A DNA stretch of 46,436 bases from Saccoglossus kowalevskii (GCF_000003605.2 NW_003147272.1:59937-106372); one strand, 5' to 3'. Positions 1-12,442 are shown, counted from the first letter of the stretch. A program made the numbers and translations. The notes: a model not told the origin generated them from the sequence alone.

Positions 1-2040
1 CCAAATACAGGTCTGGCAAACTCAATCACTGTGACAATCAAAACAATATTGTCAATACAGATGCAGAAAATAACAATATTTCAATTGTGTCGCATAATCA
101 GCTGACGAGATTACGTCCACTCGAATCGGTAACATATAAACAAATAAAAGCACAATTTAAATATGCAAACAAAACACGTAACTAGGTCTGCAGTGGGTTT
201 GTCAGAAGACTATATGACATTGAAAATGTTCAATAAACCATGGGCAATAAAGACATTGAAAAATAAGATGATTATATCTCTGTACTGTTGTCCCAGATCT
301 GTTGAGCCGTGGTTGTTGTACGCCACGGGCTGTGCTACAGTGCTTGTCGCTGAGACTATGGGCATTCAAATCACCACATGATTTTGACAGGTAAACTCCT
401 GAATTTGAGATGACAAAACAATTATTAACTGTAGGCTTCTGGGAATATGAAGATTTATCAGTGCTTTGATCAATAATTGTCACATCAGGAAGAAAAATCT
501 CCATATAAAATCTCTCATTTACTGTTAATAATTGTATAATATTGGACTGGTGAGCAGTGCATTGTGGGTAATGTGTCATTGTAAACAGTATAGTGGAAGA
601 ACACACAGGAAACTGACAATTATTTGAAATATTTTAGTAAAATGTAATTGTTATTTTAAGACATCATCTGAATGTCAAGGTACATGTATATGTCAACAAG
701 GTTTGATCTCACACCAAGAGGGTTTTTACCAGCAACTCCTCTTTCTTTTAGTTTCATCATCCCTACAATTGTAGGTAACATATTTTCATTGCATTCTGTC
801 AGCTCAAAATGAAATATCAAGTGGTTGATTTTTCTTGTCTGGTGACATATTCCAATTTGCAAACTTGAATTTTGCCACCAGAAAAAAAAAATATTTTTCA
901 CCAGACGATCATTGTAGAATGTAACTGTTGTTTGTTTTGGCATCGGTCAATCAGGCATGGTTACTCCCAGATCTTATAGTTAAGATTTCTCCATTGATGA
1001 AGATCAAGTCAACCCATTTTTGGTGTTCAATGGCAGGTAGGATTTGAATTTAGGACCAGATTATGAGTAATGTTATCAGTGATCAGAAATAGTACCATAT
1101 GTTGTAGCCTGTGTGACAGGGCTTCATGATAATCTCCCTATTGAAATGACAATTTAATGTCCTAGCCTGTTGTAAACCAGTCGCACTCTGACATCGACTT
1201 CTGCAAACTTTAAACTTGTAAATGATAATTTGTGTGTATATCACCAAAACAGTATCTTTGCTAGCCAGGGTTTGTTTGTTCATGCAGCCTTCCTGGGACA
1301 AATAAATCAAGGTCACAAAAACCATGGGACGTAGACAATGTCAAATCAGCTGATTTCATTCATCCTCGATACATATCCAAAATAGAGTACCGGTAGATGC
1401 TGTTAAATACAGTTGACAGATAAGACTTTTGCATTCAGTCATATACGTCAATTAACATTAAAATCCCTGTAACCTAAATTTCTATTAAGCCTCTCATAGT
1501 ATAAATATAAACTGAATCTACCAGTAGTGTGAAAATAAAAACTAATGAGATTATAGTGGATCCCAGCTGTCACTGACTACTTCCCACAGACATAAGGTAG
1601 ATACCATCTACTGTAGTCATTTCATTTATTGCACCATGAACAAATAAGATTATTTGAAATTATACATTTTGATTGGTTGAAATTTTCAATTGCCATACAT
1701 ATATGAATATTAAAACAGAAAATATTGTGAACAGTAGAAACAGAAACATTGTATACGGTATGTTAAATAAATGGAAGCGGCATATTAGATTGACAGTGTC
1801 TGAATATAGCTAGTTAAAAAAATAACAAGTTATTGTACTGGGGTACATTATACTATAAAACACAGATGGTCTAACTAAAAAGATAATTACTGTAAAAATT
1901 AGTAAAATTCACAGCATTTATAATGTAACTCAGTTTAAATTTCTGGTTTAAATGACCAAAAATTATATTCAAGACAAATTTCTTTTGACTGTAATCTGGA
2001 AACTAACAAAATTATTAAAATGAGTGACAATACTTAAACT

Positions 2041-2284
2041 AGATGCTGTCTATGATAGAATGACTTTGGAAAATCTATGAATAATAGACAAGTGAATCGA
2101 TCTGAGTATGCAGGGCTTGCATATGGCTCAGCCTATGCATGTAAGTTCCCATGGTAATGTACTGAATTCATGGTGACAGCCAATCAGTGATGACACAGAA
2201 ATCTATGCCGACTACATAGTTATATAGTGATTCATCAGACCATTCTTGAGTCTACTCGGAATGCCTGTATTCCAAGCTAGACAA
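2041..2284 (+). repeat. Dispersed repeat E, longer copy
   Basis: It shares several blocks with 22255-22408. Both open with AGATGCTGTC followed by ATGATAG, share the core GACAGCCAATCAGTGATG, and share CAGACCATTCT followed by GAGT and CTACTC/GTACTC. The second copy lacks about 90 bp of the interior. This is probably a non-autonomous transposon, and no terminal duplication was identified. Confidence 0.6.
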
Positions 2285-2493
2285 TACTAGGATTCAATAC
2301 TAATTACACAACAGCTTTTTCATTACATATGATTGAACAATGAATACAGATATGACATAATAATTTTACCATGGAAACCAAAAAGGAAATGATTATTTTG
2401 CTATTTTCCTAAAAGGTTCTGACTCTTATTGTTCAATATTATTTGAATTTTGTCTCAACCATCTTCACCTGAATATTAGTAAAATCAGTAATG

Positions 2494-2515
2494 GTGTGTG
2501 TGTGTGTGTGTGTGT
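2494..2515. repeat. GT dinucleotide microsatellite
   Basis: Eleven tandem GT units, uninterrupted. Confidence 0.9.
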
Positions 2516-4191
2516 AGTGGGGAGGAGTAATGGTATAAGAGTGAGATATTGTACCCAGATAACTACAGGATATACAGGTACAGCGAGTATAAACTTTGTA
2601 TTTTCTAATTTTTCTGAACAAATGTTAAGTTATTCTTGCTGATAGAAATGCTATGTGGTTTTGTCAGGTTTTCGTTTGACATAGACAAATATGCATGGTA
2701 ATGTTAACTGAAGAAGGAAAGATTAAAGTGTATTCGTGATAGAGGGCAGTATATCACTAAATGAAACATGTTTTATTTTGCAGCTGATTCTGGAAAAGAC
2801 CCCCTAGGCTTGAAGAAACATGAAATGTATACATTTCTGTGTTGTGATCAAAAAATTTATATATATATAAATAATAAATTTAATTCCTCTATTAACGTAT
2901 TTATCCGCTCTACATATACTTTGTATTGAGCGCTTTTGTTTTGGAAGAATCAACTCTCACATCTAGACTAAATAATAAATTTATATACTGGTGTATTTTT
3001 TGAATTTAGATATAATTTGTTTAAAACTGGACCCTGTTGTAGTGTAGAAGTCTGCTACGGTCGATTTGTCATAGTTAAATGTCAGTGACTGTTTGAGTGG
3101 ATTTGTCATCATCAGTCAGTTTTAAAATTACTTTGTTTATTGATCATAAAAATCTGTCAATGGAAGAAAATCAAACTTATTTTTGACAACTTCTTGATGG
3201 TTGAAATTCATTAATAACTATATTCATGACTAAATACTATTATTTTTTTAATATCCTTGTTTCAAATTTTTTGATAATTCTTCTTCTGTGTCAGTAACGT
3301 AGAGAAAATAATCAAATTTGGTGGTTACGATAGATTGTAAATTTCAAAGATATAGAAAAAACTTTTTGTCAGATATTTTTAGCATGTGTAGAGCATTATT
3401 TATTATGGTAAGATTTTTAAAAGAATGGTTACGATGAATGTGGGATTTCACTAAATCAACAATAAACAAAATGACCAAATTGATCAGCCAGGAATGCTGT
3501 TGGAAAGAGTTTTTGTGTTTCAAGGCGTGGTTTTTGGAGCTGATTATTCTTGTTTACTGGCTGTCAATAATTCAATGTATACAGGGAGTAAACATTATTA
3601 ATAATATTCAGCTTACTAGTTTACAAACAAATACTGTGTATTGTTTTGATTATGATGATATTTGTTTTAATAATAAACATTCAAAAACTGTGTTGTTTGA
3701 ATTTGTTACTCTCCCAGCACTTAACTGACTTCAGTGTAAAAACATGTACAGTTCTTCTTGAAAGACTATGGTAGGAACAAGTCAAAGCAGCAGAGTTAAA
3801 TTTGTTATTATCAAACTTACTACCCATTTAAAGATCCCTATGTATTAATGTATTACACACATCACTAAATATATTAAATGATTTTTTGGTTTAGTAGAGT
3901 TTTTATTGAGCAGTACTGACTTAGGTGAGTGAAGTGTTAATTAACATAAGCCACTCCTCTTAGTGTAATTCCTTGTAATGTATTTATCTAAATCCCACAG
4001 TGAGACTTCAAACAAACTTCTTGAGTTTTGTTACAAATACTGTTAAATCAACAGGTGGTCTGTAAGAAAGTTGGTGAGATAGGTATTCTCAAACCAGCAT
4101 GAAGTGAGTACTAGTACTTTAGCATCAGCGCAAAGTTATGTAAGATAAGAGTACTGTAAATTTAAATGGGACACATCATTAATAATGACAT

Positions 4192-4324
4192 TTAAAGCGC
4201 CGTGGTCGCCGCGCAGCGCGTGTTCAAATTTCATGTAAATAAACAATGTATTTTACATGCGTTGTATACATCGCTACGTGTCCCATATCGAACAGGACGC
4301 AGCATGACGACTGCCGCCCTTTAA
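4192..4324 (+). mobile_element. TTAA-flanked MITE (family B), copy 1
   Basis: A 133-bp element bounded by TTAA on both sides. Its terminal inverted repeats are related to AGGGCGGTGGTCGTC at the left and GACGACCACCGCCCT at the right. The GC-rich ends surround an AT-richer centre that includes AAACAATGTATT. The same layout recurs at 6549, 7069, 7659, 29404 and 36658. There is no coding capacity, so any movement would depend on a transposase elsewhere. A TTAA duplication suggests the piggyBac superfamily. Because the ends read TTTAAA, a TAA duplication (Harbinger-like) cannot be excluded. Confidence 0.75.
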
Positions 4325-6357
4325 CAAACATTTTCAGAAATGTCAAATATATGCAAATCAGATGGGTCTAATTTGCCATAAGGTACAGGTCTAACGTATT
4401 TTCTTGGAAAAAAATATGAAAAGAAAAATATGTAGATTAAAATTGACCTTGGCATTCAAAGAGTTGATCTTCAACAAGTTACTGTTTAGGGAGAGATATT
4501 CAGTGGGTTTAATTATAGCAGATTTGATGTTACAGAGATATTAACTAGATTTTAAATTCAAGTTGGTTTATGAAGGAAATAATACTAGATATAATATATT
4601 CTAAAATTTCAATATTCCCTGAATTTTAATGAAGTTCGGTTTATTTTAGGTATCAGTGAAATAATTGAAAATAAAACACTGCGAATAATTAAGCCCCATA
4701 CAGTACAATTATACAAATACTGTAATATTCTTTGATTGCCAAATTTTGTCAGAAAATGCTGATATAGCAAATGTCTTGTTACCTGGCAACTAATGAAACA
4801 CCTGACCTACCTGTGACCTCTATAGCTGATTGTCAAAACTTAAGGTTCATTTGAGGTACAAAAGTGCTTAATGTTACGAAGAAATAAAGTTGAGTCGGCT
4901 GCACCCTTTGCTTGTCATGCTTATGTCCCCAATGCCTTTACAAAAAAACTATTGTGATCGTGCCAAACTTCTGTGATAATTAACGCTACATGAAAATGGT
5001 GACAACTTGAATATTTAATGTGATGACAATTAATCCATGGTATTGCTGCAATATACTCGTATTGTCTAATGTGTCAACACTACTGTATTTACTATACAAA
5101 AACTGAACTCCCTAATATAACAGACAACAACTACAGGGGAAAAAAAACATCTATTGTGTATAATTGAATTTGTCAAGGCACTGCATTGTGCACAGTGATT
5201 TGTTCATTACAATATGAAATCCCTTTACGTGATGTTGTGTTGTAAGAGTATGTTTCGTAACTATGCACACAAACAATGCACTAGCATCTAAAGAGCTGGA
5301 ACTGATTCACCTCTAGAGCCCAATTCTCCGTGTCAGTCAATTGGTGTCGACTTTTTAAAAGTTGTCCACTGATGCGTAATTGTTACCTAGGTATTGTACG
5401 CTAACTTGGCGGGATTCCTCGGTTCGGTCACTCGGTTCAACATACAATCACAACTGAATTCCATGTTGTTGCATTCCGATATTGTCATGGCAACTTTCCC
5501 TACGGGGAATGTAAATTCTTGTGAAATTAAAATTGGTGTATTTGCTATGATGCACACGTTCACATATCCATTCTTGACTCAGTAATTCAATGGTACACGT
5601 CCATGTTGACGTATGGTACATAAACCCATTCATTGAGAAAACTGTGAAATTGATCCTTACCGTGTTGGGTATCTATAGGTTCAACACATCCATGCTTGTC
5701 AGTGTAAGCAACACATATGTTTTAATCAGCAGCCTGGTGATCCACAGTTTAACAATTATTATGTTCGGTAATTATTTTGTTGTCACGGTTGCATGAACCA
5801 CTGTATTTTGAGTATTCATCTTTTTGACCCCAAGAATGGTTGGTAGGTCGCACACACAAACACGTCTCAGTGTTTTGTTTATGCTCAGTTGACTGGGAAC
5901 CATTCATTGTTATATCACTTTAAGAAAAGCCACTGCAATTGTCATGGAGTGTGTTTACGGGTAGGCATGTGTGTGTGTTCACGGTACATCCCTCAGGAAT
6001 TAGGTTTATTTGCATAGTCCCTGCGGCAGTGACATCATTCACATAAAGTCTTGTGCATTTCATGGTGCATTGGATTTGAAGCTTGCACAACGATAACATG
6101 TACTTGAAGTTGGTCAGTCTGTAAATTCAACAGTAGCCCCTGGGTCTACATTGTAAAAAGCCAGCAGGAATTTTCCCTCTCGGACAAATCGGTGTGCTCA
6201 AATTTATTAACATTGCTACATCGCCAGTGATTGGTTGCAGACTTGGAGATTATTTTAATTGGAAATGACGGCCTAAGGGTGTAAAACACTGTAGACTGTT
6301 CTTTCTGTGTGTGTCTGTATGCGTCTGTGTTTACATGAGTTTGGAAACTAAGTCACA

Positions 6358-6456
6358 ATGTCTGACACCTTGGAAAGAATAGATAAAATGAAAGTGATGG
6401 TCAACAGTGTGGCACATCTTGTTGACATGGACAATGAAGAGAACAAGAAATACATG
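6358..6456 (+). CDS. Candidate first coding exon, 33 codons (unidentified, possible alternative PFN4 exon)
   Basis: An ATG in reasonable context (GTCACAATGT) follows an in-frame TAA three codons upstream. It opens 33 hydrophilic codons beginning MSDTLERIDKMK and ending EENKKYM, followed directly by a good donor (ATG|GTGAGA). The peptide looks helical and amphipathic (repeated V/M/L spacing, acidic tail). I do not recognise a family. The exon ends in phase 0, so it could splice in frame to the phase-0 acceptor at 18446 that starts the PFN4 exon. It could equally begin another gene whose remaining exons I did not find. Upstream sequence has GT-rich and CpG-containing stretches consistent with a promoter, but no TATA box was seen. 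Confidence 0.35.
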
Positions 6457-6548
6457 GTGAGAAAATTTAATCATAAGATTTTTTTATTATTATTTTATAG
6501 CATTTTGAATTTTGGTTGTCCAGCTACGTTTTTTGGGGGCGAGGGATA

Positions 6549-6680
6549 TTAAAACATCGTTGTCATCGTGCAACATGCTTTCAAATTTCAAGTAAACAAA
6601 CAACATCACTTGCAAGCAATGTGTAAGTTGCATGGGACCCATATGAAACATTAAATGCCATGACGATGTAGAGCTTCAAA
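6549..6680 (+). mobile_element. Family-B MITE, degenerate copy
   Basis: It starts at TTAA and keeps the order of family-B blocks (TCATCGTGCAACATG, then CAAATTTCA, GTAAACAAACAA, GGGACCCATAT, GACGATG). It is heavily diverged and its right-hand TTAA is lost. It lies just after the candidate exon at 6358-6456, within the reading frame that would extend past the donor. Confidence 0.45.
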
Positions 6681-7068
6681 GTTTATAGTTGTTCAAATAA
6701 GTCACACACACTTTGAAGACATCTATTTCTAACTGAAAACTTTTATGTATTATAGTCACTAGTGTAAACTCTTGATGCAGTAGACTTTCACCGTGCATGC
6801 TTTTGGCCTTAAAGGCATACCATGCCCTCACCTTTGAATTCTTGACAAATGACTGAACAAAAGATAATGACAATAGATGTATGTAAATTAGTTTCATTGT
6901 ATTGTTCTATTTAACCCAGGGTCATGTACTAGTACAGTATATTGATTTCACATTGTACTCGTGTGATCTACCGATATTCTGTATAAGTATAGTCACCAGT
7001 AATTATTAAAAGTACTGAGCATTCTGTTGAACTTAAATATGGCCTTGCTGCCTGGTTTTATGGTAATT

Positions 7069-7201
7069 TTGAAGGGTGGTAGTCATCGCGCAGCGCGTGC
7101 TCGAATTTTATGTAAGCAAACAATGTATTCTACACGCATTGTGTACGTCGCTATGAGTCCTATATCAAACAGGAAAGGACGCAACGACCACCGCCCTTTA
7201 A
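7069..7201 (+). mobile_element. Family-B MITE, copy 3
   Basis: Left boundary TTGA (a mutated TTAA), right boundary TTAA. The inverted ends GAAGGGTGGTAGTCATCGCG and CGACCACCGCCCTT flank the usual AT-richer centre. A 249-nt open frame across it is an accident of the element, not a gene. Confidence 0.7.
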
Positions 7202-7658
7202 GATGGTGCTGCCACTTAGTTCATTTCTTCCCTGTAGAAAATTTAATTAGTTATTTAAATATAAATTATACATAAAAAATGTTATATTTCATTTATTTAT
7301 AAGTACATAACATTAATGAATATTTGTTGCATGCTAAAACTAGTTTGTTATTAAAGCTGTGTGCTAATAAATTAATTCAAGACAAAATTTCAGACTAAAT
7401 ACACTTTTACATTGGATTACAGTTTTTGTACAAATTTGCCATTCTCTAATGGAAACTGGCATAAGAGGGAAATCTCTGTTTAGAAATTGTTTCTGAGTAG
7501 ATTGAACAGTTCAGTAGAATGTTTCATGATGTCATGTGACCAAAACAGACTTGTCTATTACAAGAGCTATGGGTTTCATTTTTATGATTGAATTGTATTA
7601 CTCTGTCTCGTTTTCGAGTGTAAATTTGATACAAAAACTGAACTGACCATAAGAATAT

Positions 7659-7792
7659 TTAAAGGGCTGTGCTAGTACCGCAGCATGTGTTCGAATTTCA
7701 GGTTAACAAACAATGTATCTTTACACACCTTGTGTACATCGCTATGAGTCCCATATCAAACAGGACGCGGCGCGACGACCACCGCCCTTTAA
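7659..7792 (+). mobile_element. Family-B MITE, copy 4
   Basis: Intact TTAA on both sides. The right end, GCGACGACCACCGCCCT, is close to consensus; the left inverted repeat is partly eroded. It is immediately followed (57 bp) by the 20-bp minisatellite. Confidence 0.75.
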
Positions 7793-7848
7793 ACCTTTTG
7801 CTGTACAGCAACTCTTATAGATTGTAAGAATGATTTCATATACACCAC

Positions 7849-8205
7849 CATATCAGTGACGATGACGCCATATCAGTGATGATGACGCCATATCAGTGAC
7901 GATGATGCAATATCAGTGACGATGATGCCATATCCGTGACGATGATGCCATATCAGTGACGATGACGCCATATCAGTGACGATGATGCCATATCCGTGAC
8001 GATGATGCCATATCAGTGACGATGACGCCATATCAGTGACGATGACGCCATATCAGTGACGATGACGCCATATCAGTGACAATGACGCCATATCAGTGAC
8101 GATGACGCCATATCAGTGACGATGACGTCATATCAGTGACGATGATGCCATATCAGTTACGATGATGCCATATCAGTGATGATGATGCCATATCAGTAAT
8201 GATGA
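7849..8205 (+). repeat. 20-bp minisatellite, about 18 copies
   Basis: The unit is CATATCAGTGACGATGACGC with C/T exchange at CpG positions and an occasional A/C exchange (CAGTGAC to CCGTGAC). Register is exactly 20 bp throughout, so three units fill 60 bp. Each unit carries two TGACG half-sites. One unit has mutated from TGACGCCA to the perfect palindrome TGACGTCA at 8123-8130, a consensus cAMP-response element. Confidence 0.95.
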
Positions 8206-8227
8206 ACAGCAATATATCACACATTTT

Positions 8228-8371
8228 TACCTTTTTACCACCACTTCCGCCTTTTCTTCACAAATTCACAAAATAGTCTCATTTATAGTCTGCACTTTCC
8301 TTCAGAAGATTGGGACAAAAATTAGGCTTTATTTACCAGAAATATTGAAGAATGTGAGAAAAAAATTCTGA
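8228..8371 (+). repeat. Dispersed repeat F, copy 1
   Basis: It shares ACAAATTCACAAAATAGTC, CCTTCAGAAGATT and CCAGAAATATTGAAGAAT in the same order with 32592-32760 (same strand) and 37290-37490 (opposite strand). This is a non-coding interspersed repeat of unknown class. The copies are truncated to different extents. Confidence 0.65.
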
Positions 8372-8739
8372 ATAATTAGGGCAAATAAGAAATCGGTTAA
8401 TGCAGTGTAAATAATTTCTGAAAGTTATAATAATTATATAAAGCATAACATAGACAAATGTTTGTACTTGTTGTGGGTTGTTTATTATCCTTGATGTCAT
8501 GAGATAGAATGATTTATTTTCTTTGCATCACATGCTACGCTCTTTTAAGTTTCATGCTATTTACTGTGTTCAGTCATGCATAACAGCTTGTCTGAGAGTA
8601 TTGCTGTCAAATATACATGTCAGCTTAGAGGTCTTCTACATTACGTCACTCAAGGTTTTGAGACATATGTGTAATTTCTATGTGAAATCTTGAGTTTGGC
8701 TTTCACAATATGTGTAAATATATACTTTATATCTGATTT

Positions 8740-8779
8740 GTACTTAAAGGCCGGTGGCCTATGTACTTGAATAAACTAT

Positions 8780-8826
<47 letters not shown>

Positions 8827-8830
8827 TTTT
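8740..8830 (+). repeat. Possible non-LTR retroposon 3' tail ending in (TTTA)n
   Basis: A short unique stretch (GGCCGGTGGCCTATGTACTT) runs into GAATAAACTA and then about 13 perfect TTTA units (8776-8830). A short 3' tail grading into a tetranucleotide run is how many LINE and SINE copies end. No reverse transcriptase remnant lies upstream, so this would be a severely 5'-truncated copy. A plain microsatellite is the alternative. Confidence 0.4.
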
Positions 8831-10597
8831 AGAAAACTGCATCCTACATGTTTAGTTCCATACATGTATATTGCAATATGGAAATACAGCCAAAGCACAG
8901 TCAGCAAGGACCTTCTCTTGCGAGATATGAAAAAATAATTGCAGCCAGTGATACATTTTGAGGATAAAAAAAGGTACGAGTGAGGGGCAAGCAAGACTTT
9001 GTGTCACAACGTGCTATTTATTTCAGACATGTTTGTTCAGCGATTTTGATTGTGTTTATTTTATTCTCAAAATGTATAACTGGCTGAGTTTATTTTGTTG
9101 TGTCTTGCAACTGAAGGTCCACATTTACTTGGTTTTGGTTGTAATAATTTGAAAAGATTATGAGAATGCCACAAAGTATAGAGCGAGAGTATTGATGTGA
9201 CTGCATTCTTGTCTCATTTTTTCATAATAACATTATTATCATTATACATCTTCCCTATTTGTCAGCTTGATGTGTGATGCCTAGAACTGCTATATGTGCT
9301 AGATGTATAATAAAATAATGTAAATAAAAGTTTAGTAAGTTGTATCCCAACATGACATGTGCAGTAGACAAGTATAATATGGCATAGAGGGTCAGCAAGG
9401 GGTATTCTTGTAAGCTGTAATCAATTGTTTTTATTTTCATAATAATGTAATGTAAATAGATAAAAAAACGTAAATTCGTAGACATGGGCAAGGTGTAAAA
9501 TGTAATCAGCTATCTTCAGTAATTTGTACAAAGATCTTATTTTTTTGTGAGAGTATGAAGCATTTACCACGTTAAATGTCACAATTCGTACGTCACAATT
9601 TCCAATTTTGATTCTTAAACACAAATTATCAAATATATCTAAAGTGTAAAATGTAATTAGGAATTTGCTAAAAACCTATTTTTTAATGTAAATTTCCTGT
9701 AAAAACTTAAAATGCCTTTTTTTATTTCCTATTATCTGTACCAGCTACCCTCCTTGCCCCCCTTCGGTATACGTACACTAAAAAAGTTTAAAGTTAATTT
9801 AATTAAAAAATTAGAACTCTTTAAACTGTATTTATAAACACTTGATTTGATTTTTAACCCACTTAAATTAACCTGATCCTGGATGCACCTTTACACTTCA
9901 TTACAGACCAATGTTTGATTGCCCTCTATGTTGAACTACTGAAAAACCTACCAGTGAATTACTCAACCAAATAGTGCCCTCTAACATCATTTTGAATACA
10001 TCTTTTGTTTTTTTCAATATACTAGTAATTAGTTCAGTATCCTCAAACCATAGTATATACACATTGTTTTGTTGTATTGTCTCTTGCTTTGTCTTCTCTT
10101 TAGTATGACTCCTACAATTTGTTACAAAAGACAGTCACATTTTTGCAGGCAAATACTTTGATATTTAATTTGCAATTAATTTTGAAAAATGCCTTAATTC
10201 TTTCTGCTAAAATGTTGTATATTTGTAATCAACATTTTTGAAAGAATGTGTAAACAGTTATGCAGTTTTATTTCAGCTAATGGTGACCTTGGTGTTCAAG
10301 GGCAAAAATACTGATAAGTGTAGACTAGTATGTTGAGAGGTGCAGATAAGCCACCAAAGGAAGTTAGCATATATATGAAAATAGCATATATATGAATTTT
10401 AGGCCACCCAGCAAGGGAATTGACTACAAAAACTACTTTACACTAAAGATTTTGAATACCACTGATGTTCCTGTATGTGGGGTAATTTAACAGCACCCAC
10501 TAGCTTTAAATTACATGCCACCACTACTAGGAGGTATTTGACAAACATTCACATACCATTGGGGTGGATAATTTGTAACAACAAAAATGTCAACCAG

Positions 10598-10654
10598 CCC
10601 CCCACACCCCCCCCCCCCACACACACACACACACACCCACCACCACCACCACCA
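10598..10654 (+). repeat. C-rich, CA and CCA compound microsatellite
   Basis: Runs of C are followed by (CA)n and then (CCA)n, ending in ATGTTAAT. The proline- and histidine-rich open frame across it is a by-product. Confidence 0.85.
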
Positions 10655-12244
10655 TGTTAATAGCATTGATAAGAGCATTGTTTTACTTTTTTTTAACTAC
10701 ATGAGTGTGGTCAATCTGATTATAAAATAAGATCCTAGTTTTGGCTTTTTTTTATAGTTTTGTTAATTGTAAAAGCCAACAAGAAAATAGTTTTAAAAAA
10801 ATAGTAAAAGTAAAATAAATATATAAAATAAAATAAAATAAAATACACTAAAACATGTGCACTATTTATTGCTCGTGTTTGAAATCATTCTACAACATAT
10901 ATGAGATGTTTTAATATTCATAATCCTGAAAGAGGCACTTGAATTTGAAATCACAAAAATGCAGTGTGTATTATGCATGGTTTTCAAACAGATAGTCATA
11001 TCTATGCACATATGATGTTCAGTGTTATCAAAAATAAAATAATAAAAAAATATTGGTTTATTGTTTCTAAAATATTAAAAGATTAATGCAAAAATGGTGA
11101 TTTTATGATTTCTATGTCTTAATTTATTTTGTGAATCTTCCTGGTTTACCCACCGCACAATGAACGGGGTGAATCGTCTTTCAATACTATTCTGTTCTCA
11201 GGGGGATATTATGTGTATGATTTTATCCTTATCAGTGCAATACCCAGATATTGCAGCCTGACGAGTCATCTAGCTACAAAATCATGAATTTTTTAAATGA
11301 CAGCAGGGCCACTGATTGGGTTTGAACTTGCAACTCAATGCTCAAAAACAAACACTTTGTTCTTTGGTCTAGCAGGAACTCAATGTCATTTGCACATGTA
11401 TGTTCACATTTAGAGGTTTTTTAAAAAGCCATGTTTGAGCATCGCTACCCATGCTCCGAATTCAATTTGATTACCCTCACTGTGACAGGCTATCATCTAT
11501 GAACAGGTGGTTATAAAGCGCCCTCACTCAATGTATAAACAAATCTTTTGTTTTTAATACATGTACCAGTGTCTCACAGCTTCATTTATGTTCCATCATT
11601 TTTGAAATTACAGTTATTAATATTTTCTTGTAATACAGGATGTATATAACAAACATGGGAATTGAGAAGTAGGATTGTTCTGTTAATATTGAATAGTTTT
11701 GTTTGTCATTGTATTCTTCATTAGTACTTGAAGGGCTGTTATGCTTGGTATTTGGAATGTCTCCTAGTTGCTTCAATGGCATACAGTTCTTAAGTGGACA
11801 CAAGATGTGATGGGTTGTCTTGAGGCAGATTAAGTTTCAAAATTACATTGTGAACTAATTGCATCATGAAAGCACACACAATTTTTTAGAGATGCCATCG
11901 ACCCTCAAATAAAAGAACTAATAATTATCACACCCATTCATTGCACAGAAGGATTTACGGCCGCCCCTTTATCTTGTTCTGAACAAAAGAAATTTCACCT
12001 TGTTCAATTGAATACACCAAACCATTGTCACTACTTGTCAGTTTGTTCACTGTTTACAAGGACAACCTAGGGCAATTTTTTTTTAAATCAGGATATTTAA
12101 ATGATCATCATGACTTGGGAGATCAGCATGGCATTTCTATTTAACTGTATCCTACCTACCTTTTTATAATGGTTGTAGCCCACCTGTGCCTATTGTCACC
12201 CACAATGGTTGTGAAGAACAAACCATTTTTTTTTCGGAGGGTAG

Positions 12245-12442
12245 TCATCTTGTAAATAATACAAAGACTTGTCGATTGCCATAACATTTACTAAGACTCT
12301 TCAAATATTTTTCATCCAACTCATTCACTTGGTGATGAGAGTGCCGTTTTTTAATCTCAAACTTCCTTTCTCGTAAAACCAATTTAATAAAAGAAATTTG
12401 ACTAGGCAATAAAACAGAACCAACTGCACAATAACGGCACAT
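12245..12442 (-). CDS. Hypothetical 65-codon open frame, unassigned
   Basis: The central peptide is lysine- and arginine-rich with exon-like composition (for example FIKLVLRERKFEIKKR and ELDEKYLKSLSK). The frame is closed by TGA at 12245-12247 and preceded in frame by TAA. A plausible acceptor (TTGTGCAG) lies a few codons into it, so it could be a terminal exon of a - strand gene or a decayed transposon fragment. No family is recognised and no partner exon was found. Confidence 0.15.
   Translation of the reverse strand: MCRYCAVGSVLLPSQISFIKLVLRERKFEIKKRHSHHQVNELDEKYLKSLSKCYGNRQVFVLFTR

Larger units (their letters stand above)
1..6357. other. Non-coding left flank, no recognised gene
   Basis: AT-rich sequence with no exon I can recognise on either strand. 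It contains a dispersed repeat (2041-2284), a GT microsatellite (2494-2515) and one TTAA-flanked MITE (4192-4324). The longest open frame is 134 codons on the - strand (606-202). It matches no family I know and is near the length expected by chance at this base composition. The last kilobase (about 5.3-6.35 kb) has more CpG than its surroundings and could be the promoter side of the candidate exon at 6358. Confidence 0.5.

Noticed and set aside
202-606. A 134-codon - strand open frame at the left end
   Set aside because: Length is near what chance gives in about 90 kb of six-frame AT-rich sequence. No known domain, and no convincing exon borders.
4192-7792. B-box-like GTTCGAATTTC in family-B elements, suggesting a SINE
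   Set aside because: The elements have inverted ends and TTAA flanks, which fit a DNA transposon; the B-box likeness is partial.
7849-8205. CRISPR-like array
   Set aside because: Direct tandem units without spacers in a eukaryotic genome; an ordinary minisatellite.
11290-11375. Possible tRNA-derived SINE (GGTTTGAACTTGCAACT resembles a B box)
   Set aside because: No matching A box or cloverleaf, and no second copy in the window.
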